Origin: Bradyrhizobium sp.
Lineage (GTDB): Bacteria > Pseudomonadota > Alphaproteobacteria > Rhizobiales > Xanthobacteraceae
Direction of reading: 5' to 3'
DNA length: 47,644 bases
Assembly (NCBI RefSeq): GCF_004799405.1
Contig: NZ_SSMW01000023.1
Location: 1-47,644 of the forward strand
The notes beneath the pieces were generated by a model, which was not told the DNA's origin, searched no databases, and saw only the letters and a list, made by a program, of their open reading frames with translations. A program made the translations under genes and the position numbers. This document shows, in pieces, positions 1 to 9,196 of the stretch (the first letter of the stretch is position 1; every line of letters begins with the position of its first letter).

Positions 1-377
1 CAGCCGTAGATCCTGCCGGCATCCTTCAGATAGCTAGCGAAGAGCTTTTCGAATTGCGCCTCGGAGACCAGCAGATCGTCATCCTGAAACCAGATCGTGT
101 CGTTGTCGGCCAGCGCGACCAGGCCGTATCGCGCAAGGCAGCCGAAATTCCGTCCGGAATTGATAATCGTGGCGCCCGGGAGTGTCAGGTTTTGATCGGG
201 ATTGTTGTTCCAGACCATGATCTCGCCAATCCGCTTCCAGGTCCGAAGCTCCGCGACAATGCGTGCGATGTTCTCCGGCCGCCGCCACGACAACAGAATC
301 GCGCTCACCCTGGAATCGGATGCCGGTGCGCGAACCGGTAGCGGCGGTCTTGCGTCAACACCCGGAAGTTCACGCAC
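1..377 (-). CDS. Glycosyltransferase, GT-A fold, C-terminus outside window
   Basis: The minus-strand frame reads through the window start, so only the N-terminal ~125 residues are seen. The protein shows a beta-strand SAILLSW followed by RRPENIARIV, then EIMVWNNNP and finally a DDD triplet after IWFQ. That order of nucleotide-binding strand and acidic metal-binding motif is typical of GT-A glycosyltransferases of the GT2/GT64 kind, which use nucleotide-sugar donors. I placed the start at the GTG at 377, about 13 bases after an AAAAGGA. The frame stays open upstream to a TAA near 476, so a GTG at 461 is an alternative. It is divergent from the membrane glycosyltransferase at 614, and the two may belong to one surface-polysaccharide locus. 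The acceptor cannot be told. Confidence 0.7.
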   Translation of the reverse strand, partial: MRELPGVDARPPLPVRAPASDSRVSAILLSWRRPENIARIVAELRTWKRIGEIMVWNNNPDQNLTLPGATIINSGRNFGCLARYGLVALADNDTIWFQDDDLLVSEAQFEKLFASYLKDAGRIYG

Positions 378-613
378 GACGAACCGATCCTTTTCTGTTG
401 AACGCCGGGCGGCGCCTTCGAAACTCCTGCCGCGGTCGCGCGCTTTCTGGTCGGCTGCCACGTCGCGGTTGCATTACCCGGCTTTCTCCTCGCCAGCCTA
501 TGGTGACAAATACCGAATTTGGTTACAATCTGGAAATAGCCGGCCCGGCACCCAGAAGTAGTCCCCCAAGAACTATCTTATTGAGGTAGGATATCTCCGC
601 CATCGTCCTTTCA

Positions 614-2023
614 ATGGTTTGGCTGTTGGGCGGCATATTGGTTTCTTGCGCCCTGGTTGAAGCGTTTGAACTGATTGAACTGCAGGCCGCAAGCTCGAAT
701 ATTCCCGCCATCGTCCCGCCGCCCGGGCAAACACAGCCTTTTGTCAGCTTTCACGTCCCCATCTGCTCCGAACCGCCTGAGGTCGTCGCCCGGACGCTTC
801 GCGCGCTGGACAGGCTCGAATACGATTCGTTCGAAGTGCTTGTCATCGACAATAACACCCAAGACGAGCAACTGTGGCGTCCGATAGAGGCGCTTTGTCG
901 CGAGCTGGGCCCCCGCTTCCGGTTTTTTCACCTCGAGAATTGTCCCGGCTTCAAGGCCGGCGCCTTGAACTTCGGCCTGCAACGGACGGCGGAAGCGGCG
1001 GTCCTGATCGGCGTGGTCGACGCCGATTACGAAACGGTTCCGAAATTTCTCGCCGAGCTTGTCGGGTATTTCAGCGAACCAGAGATCACGTTTGTTCAGA
1101 CGCCGCAGGACTATCGCGATTGGTCATCGAAGCCGTTCTCACGGATGTGCTACTGGGAATATTGGCAAGTCTTCGCCATTTCGATGCTGGTTCGCAGCCG
1201 GCACAACGCGATTCTGATGCATGGAACGATGAGCCTGATCCGCAAGGACGCCATTGCGCGCGCCGGCGGCTGGGCGGAATGGTGCCTGACCGAAGATTCG
1301 GAGTTGGGCCTGCGTCTATTGGGGAGCGGCTCCCGCAGCGTCTACACCACCAAGACCTATGGCCGCGGCCTGGTGCCGTTTACTTTCCGCGATTACAAGC
1401 GCCAGCGCCGGCGCTGGGTGATCGGTGGAGTCCAGCAGATCAAGCGCCATTTGCCGATCTTCCTGTCGAAGCCGAGCCACATGACGGCGATCCAGAAATT
1501 TGAATATATCCGCGGCTGGCTGCTGTGGTTTCGTGACGCCGTCATCGTCTGCTCGATCCCGGTGCTGCTGCTCGCCGCCGCCGGTATTTTGGCCGGCGTA
1601 ATGAACCCGCACGTCCTGGCCCCGCTTTCGATCGGGTTGTTCGCCGTCGTACTTCAAATCGTTATTCGGCATCTCATCGTGTACCGGGTGTGCCTTTCGG
1701 TGAACTGGCGCGATGCTTTTGGCGCGATGGTGGCCAATTGCAGCCTGACCTGGACGGTGGGCTGCGCCTATCTGGTCGGTTCAACGACCGCGGACCAGGT
1801 GTTTCAGCGGACGCCGAAACGGCCGCATTCGGAACCAAGCTGGATCAGCAGCGTCCGCGCCGAGGCCCTGGTCGGCGCCATGATGCTGGCGCTCGCGGTC
1901 GCGGTCGGTATCCGCTACGGAGCCGGTGGCTGGGTCACCATCGTCGCGATGCTTTGCTACGCATGGCTGCTGCTGTCGGCGCCCTTTATGGCCTGGAGAG
2001 CGGCGATCGATGCATCCAGTTGA
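614..2023 (+). CDS. Membrane glycosyltransferase family 2, cellulose-synthase-like
   Basis: This is a 469-residue processive-type GT2 enzyme, probably making a beta-glucan or another extracellular polysaccharide at the inner membrane. An N-terminal hydrophobic segment (VWLLGGILVSCALVEAF) is followed by the catalytic domain with FEVLVIDNN, the metal-binding DAD (GVVDADYE), the TED base (CLTEDSELG) and the processivity motif written here as QRRRW. Three or four hydrophobic stretches follow (about residues 300-345, 350-375, 415-455). The start is the first ATG after an in-frame TAG about 27 bases upstream. Related proteins often have another membrane segment in front, so a modest N-terminal truncation is possible. 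The linkage and sugar cannot be predicted. Confidence 0.85.
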   Translation: MVWLLGGILVSCALVEAFELIELQAASSNIPAIVPPPGQTQPFVSFHVPICSEPPEVVARTLRALDRLEYDSFEVLVIDNNTQDEQLWRPIEALCRELGPRFRFFHLENCPGFKAGALNFGLQRTAEAAVLIGVVDADYETVPKFLAELVGYFSEPEITFVQTPQDYRDWSSKPFSRMCYWEYWQVFAISMLVRSRHNAILMHGTMSLIRKDAIARAGGWAEWCLTEDSELGLRLLGSGSRSVYTTKTYGRGLVPFTFRDYKRQRRRWVIGGVQQIKRHLPIFLSKPSHMTAIQKFEYIRGWLLWFRDAVIVCSIPVLLLAAAGILAGVMNPHVLAPLSIGLFAVVLQIVIRHLIVYRVCLSVNWRDAFGAMVANCSLTWTVGCAYLVGSTTADQVFQRTPKRPHSEPSWISSVRAEALVGAMMLALAVAVGIRYGAGGWVTIVAMLCYAWLLLSAPFMAWRAAIDASS

Positions 2024-2085
2024 GCGCTGGTTTAGCGTCGATTCACCGAGGTGAAACCTCAATGAAGGCGCGCGCCGTCAGCGGC

Positions 2086-2808
2086 CTAGCGCAACAGAAG
2101 GGTGACACCGCTGGATGCGGCGATGCCGAGGATAATGAGGCGAAGCCGGTTTCCGTCGATGTGACCGGCCAGATGCGGCGCGACAGCGAGACCGATCGCG
2201 ACGCCAGGCAACAGGATCGCGGCGCGCACCAGATGGGGGATACCGAACAATCCGAACCCTGCAAGGGCGGCAACAGCGCCCAGATAGGCAATCGAGAAGA
2301 AGGCACCGAGCATGGCCCGAGCGACACGCGGTTCGGCGTTTTGAAAGACGAGAGAAATCGGCGGTCCGTGGATGCCGACCATGGCTCCCATCACGCCGGC
2401 GGCAGCCCCGGCAAGCGCAAGCGAACGAGGCGTGGCTTCGAGCTTGTAGCCGGATACGCTGAGCAGAACCGCGAGCAGGACCAGCCCGCCAAAGGTCTTG
2501 TCGAGATTGAGGCCGGACGCGAATCGGAGCGCAAGCGCGCCAATGATTGTTCCGACGGCAAGTCCGGCCAGCGAATTGCGCAGCGCCGCAACATCGATGG
2601 CCGTCCGCTCCCGATAGGCGGTCAGCAGCGCGAGCATGACTCCGGCGAGCAGCATCGGGCCGGGAATAAAGCTTTGATCGACCAGCGCGAGAACCGGCAC
2701 CACAAGAAGCGCAAGTCCAATTCCAACGGACGCCTGCAACGCCGAACCGATCGCCATGATGGCAACGGCGATGGCGACGTTAAGCGGTTCGAGCGGCTGT
2801 TCGATCAT
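2086..2808 (-). CDS. TauE/SafE-family membrane transporter
   Basis: A 240-residue, almost wholly hydrophobic protein with about seven to eight membrane helices. The two internally similar halves and the motif ASVGIGLALLVVP near the N-terminus, with MVGIHGPPIS in the second half, match the sulfite exporter TauE/SafE (DUF81) family. Members export sulfite, sulfoacetate or related small anions; the substrate here is not evident. The gene stands alone between the glycosyltransferase, with which it is convergent, and the hybrid kinase, whose stop lies about 60 bases before its start in the same direction. It may therefore be cotranscribed with the kinase. Confidence 0.85.
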   Translation of the reverse strand: MIEQPLEPLNVAIAVAIMAIGSALQASVGIGLALLVVPVLALVDQSFIPGPMLLAGVMLALLTAYRERTAIDVAALRNSLAGLAVGTIIGALALRFASGLNLDKTFGGLVLLAVLLSVSGYKLEATPRSLALAGAAAGVMGAMVGIHGPPISLVFQNAEPRVARAMLGAFFSIAYLGAVAALAGFGLFGIPHLVRAAILLPGVAIGLAVAPHLAGHIDGNRLRLIILGIAASSGVTLLLR

Positions 2809-2866
2809 TGCCTGAGCTTAGCTGAAGTCGCTTCGCCAGCTCACGGTACATCGCGCGAGCCCAACA

Positions 2867-5800
2867 TCATTCCGCTGCCACCATCTGCTGGGTGCGCCAT
2901 TGCCCCAGCAGGGCGCGCAGCGAGGCCGGCTTGACCGGCTTGTTGAGCACCGCGATGTTCTCTTCGCGCGCGGCGGCCCGCACATGCGGGCTGCGATCGG
3001 CGGTGATCAGGATCGCCGGAATGTTCTCGCCGAAGCGGTGGCGAATGTCGCGGATCGCGGCGACGCCGTTGCCGCGGTCGAGATGATAGTCGACCAGGAG
3101 CCCGGTGACTTGTCCGCCCGCGGCCGCGATGGCCGCGATGGCGGCGTCCGGATCGGTCACCGCGATGACGTCGGCGTCCCAGGCCGTCAGCAGGGTTTTC
3201 ATGCCGTCGAGAATCGCCGCATCGTTCTCGATGCAAATGATCAGGGCGCCGCTGATCGGCGTTTTGTTGAGCGGGGTCGCGGTGGTGACGGCCGCGGTGT
3301 AGTTGATCGCTGTCGCGATCGGCACCATCACCGAGAAGAACGAACCGCCGCTGAGATTGGAGTCGAGCGCGATGCCGTGGTTGAGGACGCGGGCGAGCCG
3401 CTCGACAATGGACAGTCCGAGCCCGAGGCCGCGCGCGATCCGCGCGCCTTGCTCCAGCCGATGAAATTCCTTGAAGATCTCGCTGCGCTTGAGAATCGGA
3501 ATGCCGACCCCGGTGTCGTAAACGCCGATCTGCAGCGATTGGCCGTGGCGACGGCAGCCAACCAGCACGCGCCCGCGCGGCGTATATTTGATGGCGTTGG
3601 AGACCAGGTTTTGCAAAAGCCGCCGCAACAGCAGGCGGTCGGATTCCACCGGCAGCGAGCAGGGCACGAATGTCAGCTTCAGCCCCTTGTCACGCGCGAT
3701 CGGCGCAAATTCGATTTCAAGCGAACGCATCAAATCGCTCATCTTGAAGCTCGCGATCGAGGTCGCCATGGCGCCGGCGTCGAGCCGTGAAATATCCAGC
3801 AGCGCCCCGAGGATTTCCTCGATCGCCTCCAGAGAATCGTCGATGTTTTCGACCAGCCGTGAATCCTCGCCGCCGCTCTGGCGCTCCACCAGGCTCGTCA
3901 CATAGAGCCGCGCGGCATTGAGCGGTTGCAGGATGTCGTGGCTTGCGGCCGCCAGAAAACGCGTCTTCGAAATATTGGCGTCTTCCGCGGTGCTCTTGGC
4001 CTGCGCCAGTTGCGAATTCAGCCGGGTCAGCTCCTCGGTGCGGTCGCGCACGCGTTTCTCCAGCGTGGCATTGGCGCGCTCCAGCGCTTCGGCGGCCTCG
4101 AAGCTCGGCGTGACGTCGGAAAAGGTGATGACCAATCCGCCGCCGGGCATCCGGTTGCTGCGCACTTCGATCACCATGTGACGATCCGGCAGGCGTTCCA
4201 GGTAGGGCTCGCCCTCGATGGTGTAGGCGGCCAGACGTTTCTCCAGCAGTTGCTCGCTGTCGCCGAAGTTGGGCGGGTTGATCGTGCCCATGAATTCAAG
4301 GATTTCCCGCAGTGGAATCCCGATCTGCACCAGATCCGGCGGCAGGCCGAGAATTTCGCCGAACTGACGGTTCGAGCAGATCAATTGCAAATCGGCGTCG
4401 AACACCGCGATGCCCTGCCGCACATGGTTCAGCGCGGTCTGCAGGATCTCGCGGTTGAAATGCAGCGCGGCGTGGGAGTCATCGAGCAGTTTGAGCGCCG
4501 CCTTGGCGGAGACCGTGCGCTTGCGCAGCAACAGCGACATCACGAGGCGCGAGGATGCCGCTCCGATCGAGGACGCGATCAGATGCTCGGCATGCTGCAG
4601 CAATTCGAAATCCGCCGGCGCGGCCGGATCGACATCGGCGCCACGGGTGGCCGCGAATGCCTCGAACGAATGACGGGCGCGATCGGGGCCGAGATATTGC
4701 GCCACCGTTCCCTCGATGTCCTGCACCGTCACGGTGCTGCGCCAGCGCCGGAACGTCGGGGTCATCGGCGCCAGTGCGTTCGGTACGAACAGGTCCGCCT
4801 GCAACCGTTCGATCGATGACGGCTGGCGTGCCAGTGACAGCACGACATAGGTCAACAGGTTGAGCGAGAGCGACCAGAGCACGCCATGCAACAGCGGCGG
4901 CAGGTCGGCGCCGAACAAGGCTTGCGGACGCAGCGCCTCGATGCCGAACGGTCCGTGCTGCAAAAGCAGAAGCCCCGCGGTACTGCTGTCCAGGAAGCTT
5001 GGCAGAAACAGCGTGTAGACCCACACCGCGAAGCCGACCAGCATGCCGGCGATGGCGCCGCGCGCGGTCGCGCGCCGCCAGAACAGGCCGCCGAAAAATG
5101 CCGGGGCGAGCTGCGCGATGGCGGCAAAGGACAGCAGGCCGATCGCCGCCAGCTGGGTATTGCCGAGCGCGCGATAGTAAAAGTATGCCATCACCATGAT
5201 GGCAAAAATCGCAAACCGGCGCATCCGGAGCACGAAGTCGCCGAAATCCTTTTGCCCGGTGCGCGCCTGCGGGCCGCGCTGCAGAACCAGCGGCATCACG
5301 ATATCGTTGGACACCATGATCGACAGCGCGACGCATTCCACGATCACCATGGCGGTCGCCGCCGACAACCCGCCGATAAAGACGCCCACGCTGAGCAGGG
5401 GAGCATTCCCCTCCATCGGCAATGCCAGCACAAACATGTCGCTGTCGACCGCGCCGAACGGAAAGGTCACGAGCCCCGCCAGCGCGATCGGAATCACGAA
5501 CACGTTGATGGCGATCAGATAAAGCGGAAACAGCCAGCGTGCCCGCCCGACCTCGGTATCGCTGGAATTTTCCACCACGCTGACGTGAAACTGCCGGGGC
5601 AGCAGCATGATCGCGCAAAACGACAGCAGCACCATGGTCAGGAAATTGCCGATCGAAGGCGAATAGTTGATGGCGCGCAGCGCTTCCGGGGTCTTCATCG
5701 CCCGTTCGACCAGTTCTACGGGGCTGAACATCCAGAACGTGACGAACGCGCCGGCCGCAAGGAAGGCCACCAGCTTGACGATGGATTCGGTGGCGACCGC

Positions 5801-6376
5801 CAGCATCAGGCCATGCTGATGCTCGGTCGCATCGGTCTGGCGGGTGCCGAACAGGACCGCGAACGCCGCCATCGCCAGCGTCACGTCGAGCGCGATATCG
5901 CCGATGATCGGAATCGAGGAGAAGGCCTGGTCTTCGCTCAGAATGGTTTCAAGCGACGACGCCACGGCCTTGAGCTGCAGCGCGATGTAGGGAACCGATC
6001 CGATGATCGCGATCAGCGCGACGGTCGCGGCAACCGACTGGCTCTTGCCGTAACGCGCCCCGATAAAATCGGCGATCGAGGTGATGTTCTGCGATTTCGC
6101 CAGCTGGATCACGCGGCGGATCAGCGGCGAACAGCATGCGATCATCAGGATCGGGCCGATGTAGATCGCGATGAAGTCGACGCTGGTGCGGGAGGCGAAT
6201 CCGACTGAGCCGAAAAACGTCCAGGACGTGCAGTAGATCGCCAGCGACAGCGGATAGATCAGCGCGCTGGCGCGGCCGCGCCGCAGCGGCGACAGCCGGT
6301 CGCCCCGGCTAGCCACGAAAAACAGGAACCCGATGTAGCCGAAGGCGGCTGCGATCACGCCCCAATCGTGCAGCAT
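2867..6376 (-). CDS. Hybrid sensor histidine kinase with Na+/solute symporter domain
   Basis: A 1169-residue inner-membrane sensor. Residues ~1-500 form a sodium:solute symporter (SSS/SLC5) domain of about 13 helices. A linker and a PAS domain follow (around 640-760, LNHVRQGIAVFDADLQ). A coiled coil (LERANATLEKRVRDRTEEL) leads to a HisKA domain with the H-box AAASHDILQPLNAARLY, then HATPase with NLVSNAIKYTP, DTGVGI and GLGLGLSIV. The C-terminal receiver domain has phospho-acceptor Asp in LLVDYHL and the switch Lys in LNKPVKP. The architecture resembles CbrA-type kinases, where the transporter-like part senses or moves an amino acid or organic acid. No output regulator is adjacent, so the phosphoryl group probably goes to an unlinked partner. 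The start has GGGAG eight bases upstream. Confidence 0.93.
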   Translation of the reverse strand: MLHDWGVIAAAFGYIGFLFFVASRGDRLSPLRRGRASALIYPLSLAIYCTSWTFFGSVGFASRTSVDFIAIYIGPILMIACCSPLIRRVIQLAKSQNITSIADFIGARYGKSQSVAATVALIAIIGSVPYIALQLKAVASSLETILSEDQAFSSIPIIGDIALDVTLAMAAFAVLFGTRQTDATEHQHGLMLAVATESIVKLVAFLAAGAFVTFWMFSPVELVERAMKTPEALRAINYSPSIGNFLTMVLLSFCAIMLLPRQFHVSVVENSSDTEVGRARWLFPLYLIAINVFVIPIALAGLVTFPFGAVDSDMFVLALPMEGNAPLLSVGVFIGGLSAATAMVIVECVALSIMVSNDIVMPLVLQRGPQARTGQKDFGDFVLRMRRFAIFAIMVMAYFYYRALGNTQLAAIGLLSFAAIAQLAPAFFGGLFWRRATARGAIAGMLVGFAVWVYTLFLPSFLDSSTAGLLLLQHGPFGIEALRPQALFGADLPPLLHGVLWSLSLNLLTYVVLSLARQPSSIERLQADLFVPNALAPMTPTFRRWRSTVTVQDIEGTVAQYLGPDRARHSFEAFAATRGADVDPAAPADFELLQHAEHLIASSIGAASSRLVMSLLLRKRTVSAKAALKLLDDSHAALHFNREILQTALNHVRQGIAVFDADLQLICSNRQFGEILGLPPDLVQIGIPLREILEFMGTINPPNFGDSEQLLEKRLAAYTIEGEPYLERLPDRHMVIEVRSNRMPGGGLVITFSDVTPSFEAAEALERANATLEKRVRDRTEELTRLNSQLAQAKSTAEDANISKTRFLAAASHDILQPLNAARLYVTSLVERQSGGEDSRLVENIDDSLEAIEEILGALLDISRLDAGAMATSIASFKMSDLMRSLEIEFAPIARDKGLKLTFVPCSLPVESDRLLLRRLLQNLVSNAIKYTPRGRVLVGCRRHGQSLQIGVYDTGVGIPILKRSEIFKEFHRLEQGARIARGLGLGLSIVERLARVLNHGIALDSNLSGGSFFSVMVPIATAINYTAAVTTATPLNKTPISGALIICIENDAAILDGMKTLLTAWDADVIAVTDPDAAIAAIAAAGGQVTGLLVDYHLDRGNGVAAIRDIRHRFGENIPAILITADRSPHVRAAAREENIAVLNKPVKPASLRALLGQWRTQQMVAAE

Positions 6377-6530
6377 CGCTGCTTGCTCCCTTGCGAAGGC
6401 TGACGCCCCGATCCGCGGCGAAACCTACCGCTTTGCGCCGCCGCAAGCGACAGCGAATTTCTGATCCAATCCGGAAATCAGGATCGTCGTTAAGTCCAGC
6501 GGGGGGCGAGGAAAATGCCGATAGCGAGGG

Positions 6531-9128
6531 TTAACCGGACGAGGCCGCAATCGCCAACCTGGATCGATGCCTTCTGCGCTGAAGCAGTACGATCCCTGCC
6601 AGCAGCAGGAAGGCGGGCAGCGTGAACAGATAGCGGCTGGGCCGGTGAGCCGGCACAAGCACCGCGGTGATCTCGTCCCCCGGGGCAAGGCCGTATTTGG
6701 CCGCCTCGCTGCCAAAACTGACCAGCTTGACCATGACAGTGTCGCCGAGCGTCGACAATGACAGCCCCGCGCCTTGCAGGCGTTGGGTTGCGGTCTTGCC
6801 CGATCGCATCGTCAGGCGCACCAGCTTCTCGACGTTGTCCCCGGCGCGCGATTGGCTTTTCACCCGGAAGCGCAAGGTCAAACCTTGCGGCACCGTTTCG
6901 GCCACCTTGACAAGGTCCGCAGGCGGACGCGCATCGAAAGGAGCCTGCAACCGGTCGAGCCAGTAACCGGGCCGGAACAAGGTAAAGCAGATCAACAACA
7001 GCGCGATTGTCTCGTACCACCGGTTCCGCGTCACCAGCCAGTCCTGCGTCGCGGCCACAAAACAACCCATCGCGACGATCGAACAGACCACCACCAACAG
7101 GAAATGGGTGACGTCGCCGATATCGATCAGCAGCAGCTCGGTGTTGAAGATGAAAATGAAGGGGAGCAGACCGGTGCGGATTTCATACCAGAATCCCTGC
7201 AGCCCGGTTTTGATAGGGTCGGCGCCGGAGATCGCCGCCGCGGCATAGGCAGCAAGGCCGGCCGGCGGATGCACGTCAGCCATCAATCCGAAATAGAACA
7301 CGAACAGGTGTACCGCGACGAGCGGTACCGCCAGATCATTTTGCTGGGCGACCTCGACCAGGACGGGAGCCATCAGGGTCGCGACCACGACATAATTCGC
7401 GGTCGTCGGCATGCCGATACCCAGGATCAGGCAGATCAGCGCTGTCAGGAACAGCATCAGCATGAGATTGCCGCCGGACGCGGTCTCGACTATTTCGGTC
7501 ATCACCAGCCCGATGCCGGTCAATGAGACCGTTCCGACGATAATGCCGGCGGCCGCCGTAGCGATGCCGACCGAGGTCATGTTGCGCGAGGCGTTCTGCA
7601 GGGCGGAAATGAGATCGTCAAAGCCTTCATGCAACCGCGTCACGAAGGCGTCCTCGCCGCGAAACGCCGCCACCAGGGGGCGCTGCGTGACCATGATGAA
7701 AATGAGGAACAGCGTGCCCCAGAAGGCCGACAGGCCGGGCGACATTTCCTCCACCATCAGGCACCAGATCAAGACGACGACGGGAAGCAGGAAGTGCAAG
7801 CCGGTGCGCGCGGTGTCGAAGAAATCCGGTACCCTGACGATCGCCTTGGTAAGATCGTCGATCGGCAGATCCGGATGCCTGGCTTTGTAACGAAGCAGTG
7901 CGATATAGGCCGCCAACAGCGCTGCACCGAGCATCCAGATCGCGGCGTCGCCGAATACGGTCTTGGTCCAGCCGATGCCCCAGTAAACGACGCCGCTCAG
8001 GATGATCATGCCGCACAGCGTCATCAGCGCACGCAGCAAGGAGTGGTGAATGGGCGCGGTGGACGATCGAGACAGCCCGCGCAATCCCAGTTTGGCCGCC
8101 TCGATGTCGACAATGTAGAACAGCGCGCCATAGGTGAGGAATGCCGGCAGGAAGGCGTGCTTGACCACTTCAGCGTAAGTAATGCCGACATATTCCGCGA
8201 TCAGGAACGCCGCGGCACCCATCACCGGCGGCATCAATTGTCCGTTGACCCCGGCGGCGGCTTCGATTGCACCGGCTTTCACCGCCGAATAGCCGACGCG
8301 CTTCATCAGCGGAATGGTGAAGGTGCCGGTCATCACGGTGTTGGCGATCGAGGAGCCGGAAATCATGCCGGTCATGCCCGAAGCGACGACCCCCGCCTTC
8401 GCCGGGCCGCCGCGAAACGTGCCGAGCATGGCGAAGGCAAGCTGGATAAAATAATTTCCGGCGCCGGCCTTCTCCAGCAGGCTGCCGAACAGCACGAAAA
8501 AGAATACGACGTTGGTCGATACCCCAAGCGCTACACCGAAAATGCCTTCCGAGGTAAGCCACATCTGCGAGGCGACGCGCGAGAGGGACGCACCCTTGTG
8601 CCCCATCATCCCGGGCAGCCACGGGCCGGCAAAAATATAGACCAGCATAACAGCCGCGATGATGGCGAGCGCCGGTCCAACGGCACGCCTTGCGGCCTCC
8701 AGCAACAGCAGCACGCCGATGGTCGAAATCACCACGTCGGGCAACGTAGGCAAACCGGGGCGCAGCGAAATTTCCTGGTAGAAGGCGAGTAAATATGTCG
8801 CCGCGCCGACGCCGAGGGCCGCTAGGATCCAGTCGGTGATCGGAATTCGGTTGCGCGGAGATGATTTCAACGCCGGAAAGGTGGCAAAGGCCAGCAGGAA
8901 CGCGAAGGTCAAATGAATGATGCGGGCCTGGCCGTCATTGATCACGCCGAAATGCAGTTTGTAGGGAAGCGGCGAGGCGTACCAGAGCTGGAACAGCGCC
9001 CAGGCCAGCGAGATGGCGAAAATGTAGCTCTTGGCAAGACCGGTCGGCTTGCGTCCGCCGGTGTCGGCTTCCGCCACCATGGTCTCGAGCGCCTCACGCT
9101 CCGGCGTTGCCAGAATGCTGTCCGTCAT
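6531..9128 (-). CDS. TRAP transporter fused permease (4TM/12TM), TAXI type
   Basis: An 865-residue fusion of the small (DctQ-like) and large (DctM-like) TRAP permease subunits, which drives secondary uptake of an organic anion handed over by the periplasmic TAXI protein. Many membrane helices fill residues ~20-690, with glycine-rich family motifs such as GMTGMISGSSIANTVMTGTF and LGIGMPTTANYVV. The last ~150 residues form a soluble DUF3394-type extension with a PDZ-like stretch (KYGLAPGDEITAV), ending in one helix. I chose the ATG at 9128 because GGGGAACGCG lies directly before it. Earlier in-frame starts overlap the end of the TAXI gene. The gene lies 69 bases after the TAXI gene, in the same operon. 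Confidence 0.93.
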   Translation of the reverse strand: MTDSILATPEREALETMVAEADTGGRKPTGLAKSYIFAISLAWALFQLWYASPLPYKLHFGVINDGQARIIHLTFAFLLAFATFPALKSSPRNRIPITDWILAALGVGAATYLLAFYQEISLRPGLPTLPDVVISTIGVLLLLEAARRAVGPALAIIAAVMLVYIFAGPWLPGMMGHKGASLSRVASQMWLTSEGIFGVALGVSTNVVFFFVLFGSLLEKAGAGNYFIQLAFAMLGTFRGGPAKAGVVASGMTGMISGSSIANTVMTGTFTIPLMKRVGYSAVKAGAIEAAAGVNGQLMPPVMGAAAFLIAEYVGITYAEVVKHAFLPAFLTYGALFYIVDIEAAKLGLRGLSRSSTAPIHHSLLRALMTLCGMIILSGVVYWGIGWTKTVFGDAAIWMLGAALLAAYIALLRYKARHPDLPIDDLTKAIVRVPDFFDTARTGLHFLLPVVVLIWCLMVEEMSPGLSAFWGTLFLIFIMVTQRPLVAAFRGEDAFVTRLHEGFDDLISALQNASRNMTSVGIATAAAGIIVGTVSLTGIGLVMTEIVETASGGNLMLMLFLTALICLILGIGMPTTANYVVVATLMAPVLVEVAQQNDLAVPLVAVHLFVFYFGLMADVHPPAGLAAYAAAAISGADPIKTGLQGFWYEIRTGLLPFIFIFNTELLLIDIGDVTHFLLVVVCSIVAMGCFVAATQDWLVTRNRWYETIALLLICFTLFRPGYWLDRLQAPFDARPPADLVKVAETVPQGLTLRFRVKSQSRAGDNVEKLVRLTMRSGKTATQRLQGAGLSLSTLGDTVMVKLVSFGSEAAKYGLAPGDEITAVLVPAHRPSRYLFTLPAFLLLAGIVLLQRRRHRSRLAIAASSG

Positions 9129-9196
9129 CGCGTTCCCCGCCCAAGCACGCAGCTTCATCGCAAAGGGGGCGGCCGCTGCCGCCCCCTCGGCCGAAC

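Noticed and set aside
523..603. A 26-codon minus-strand frame with a hydrophobic middle and AAAGGACG before its ATG, between the two glycosyltransferase genes.
   Set aside because: Too short, spacing of the ribosome site is poor, and it would start only 11 bases from the divergent glycosyltransferase start. No independent support.
4886..6208. A 440-codon open frame on the plus strand opposite the hybrid kinase.
   Set aside because: Its translation is rich in Arg, His, Gln and Asp with no hydrophobic core, the usual mirror image of a GC-rich coding strand, and the minus-strand kinase is certain.
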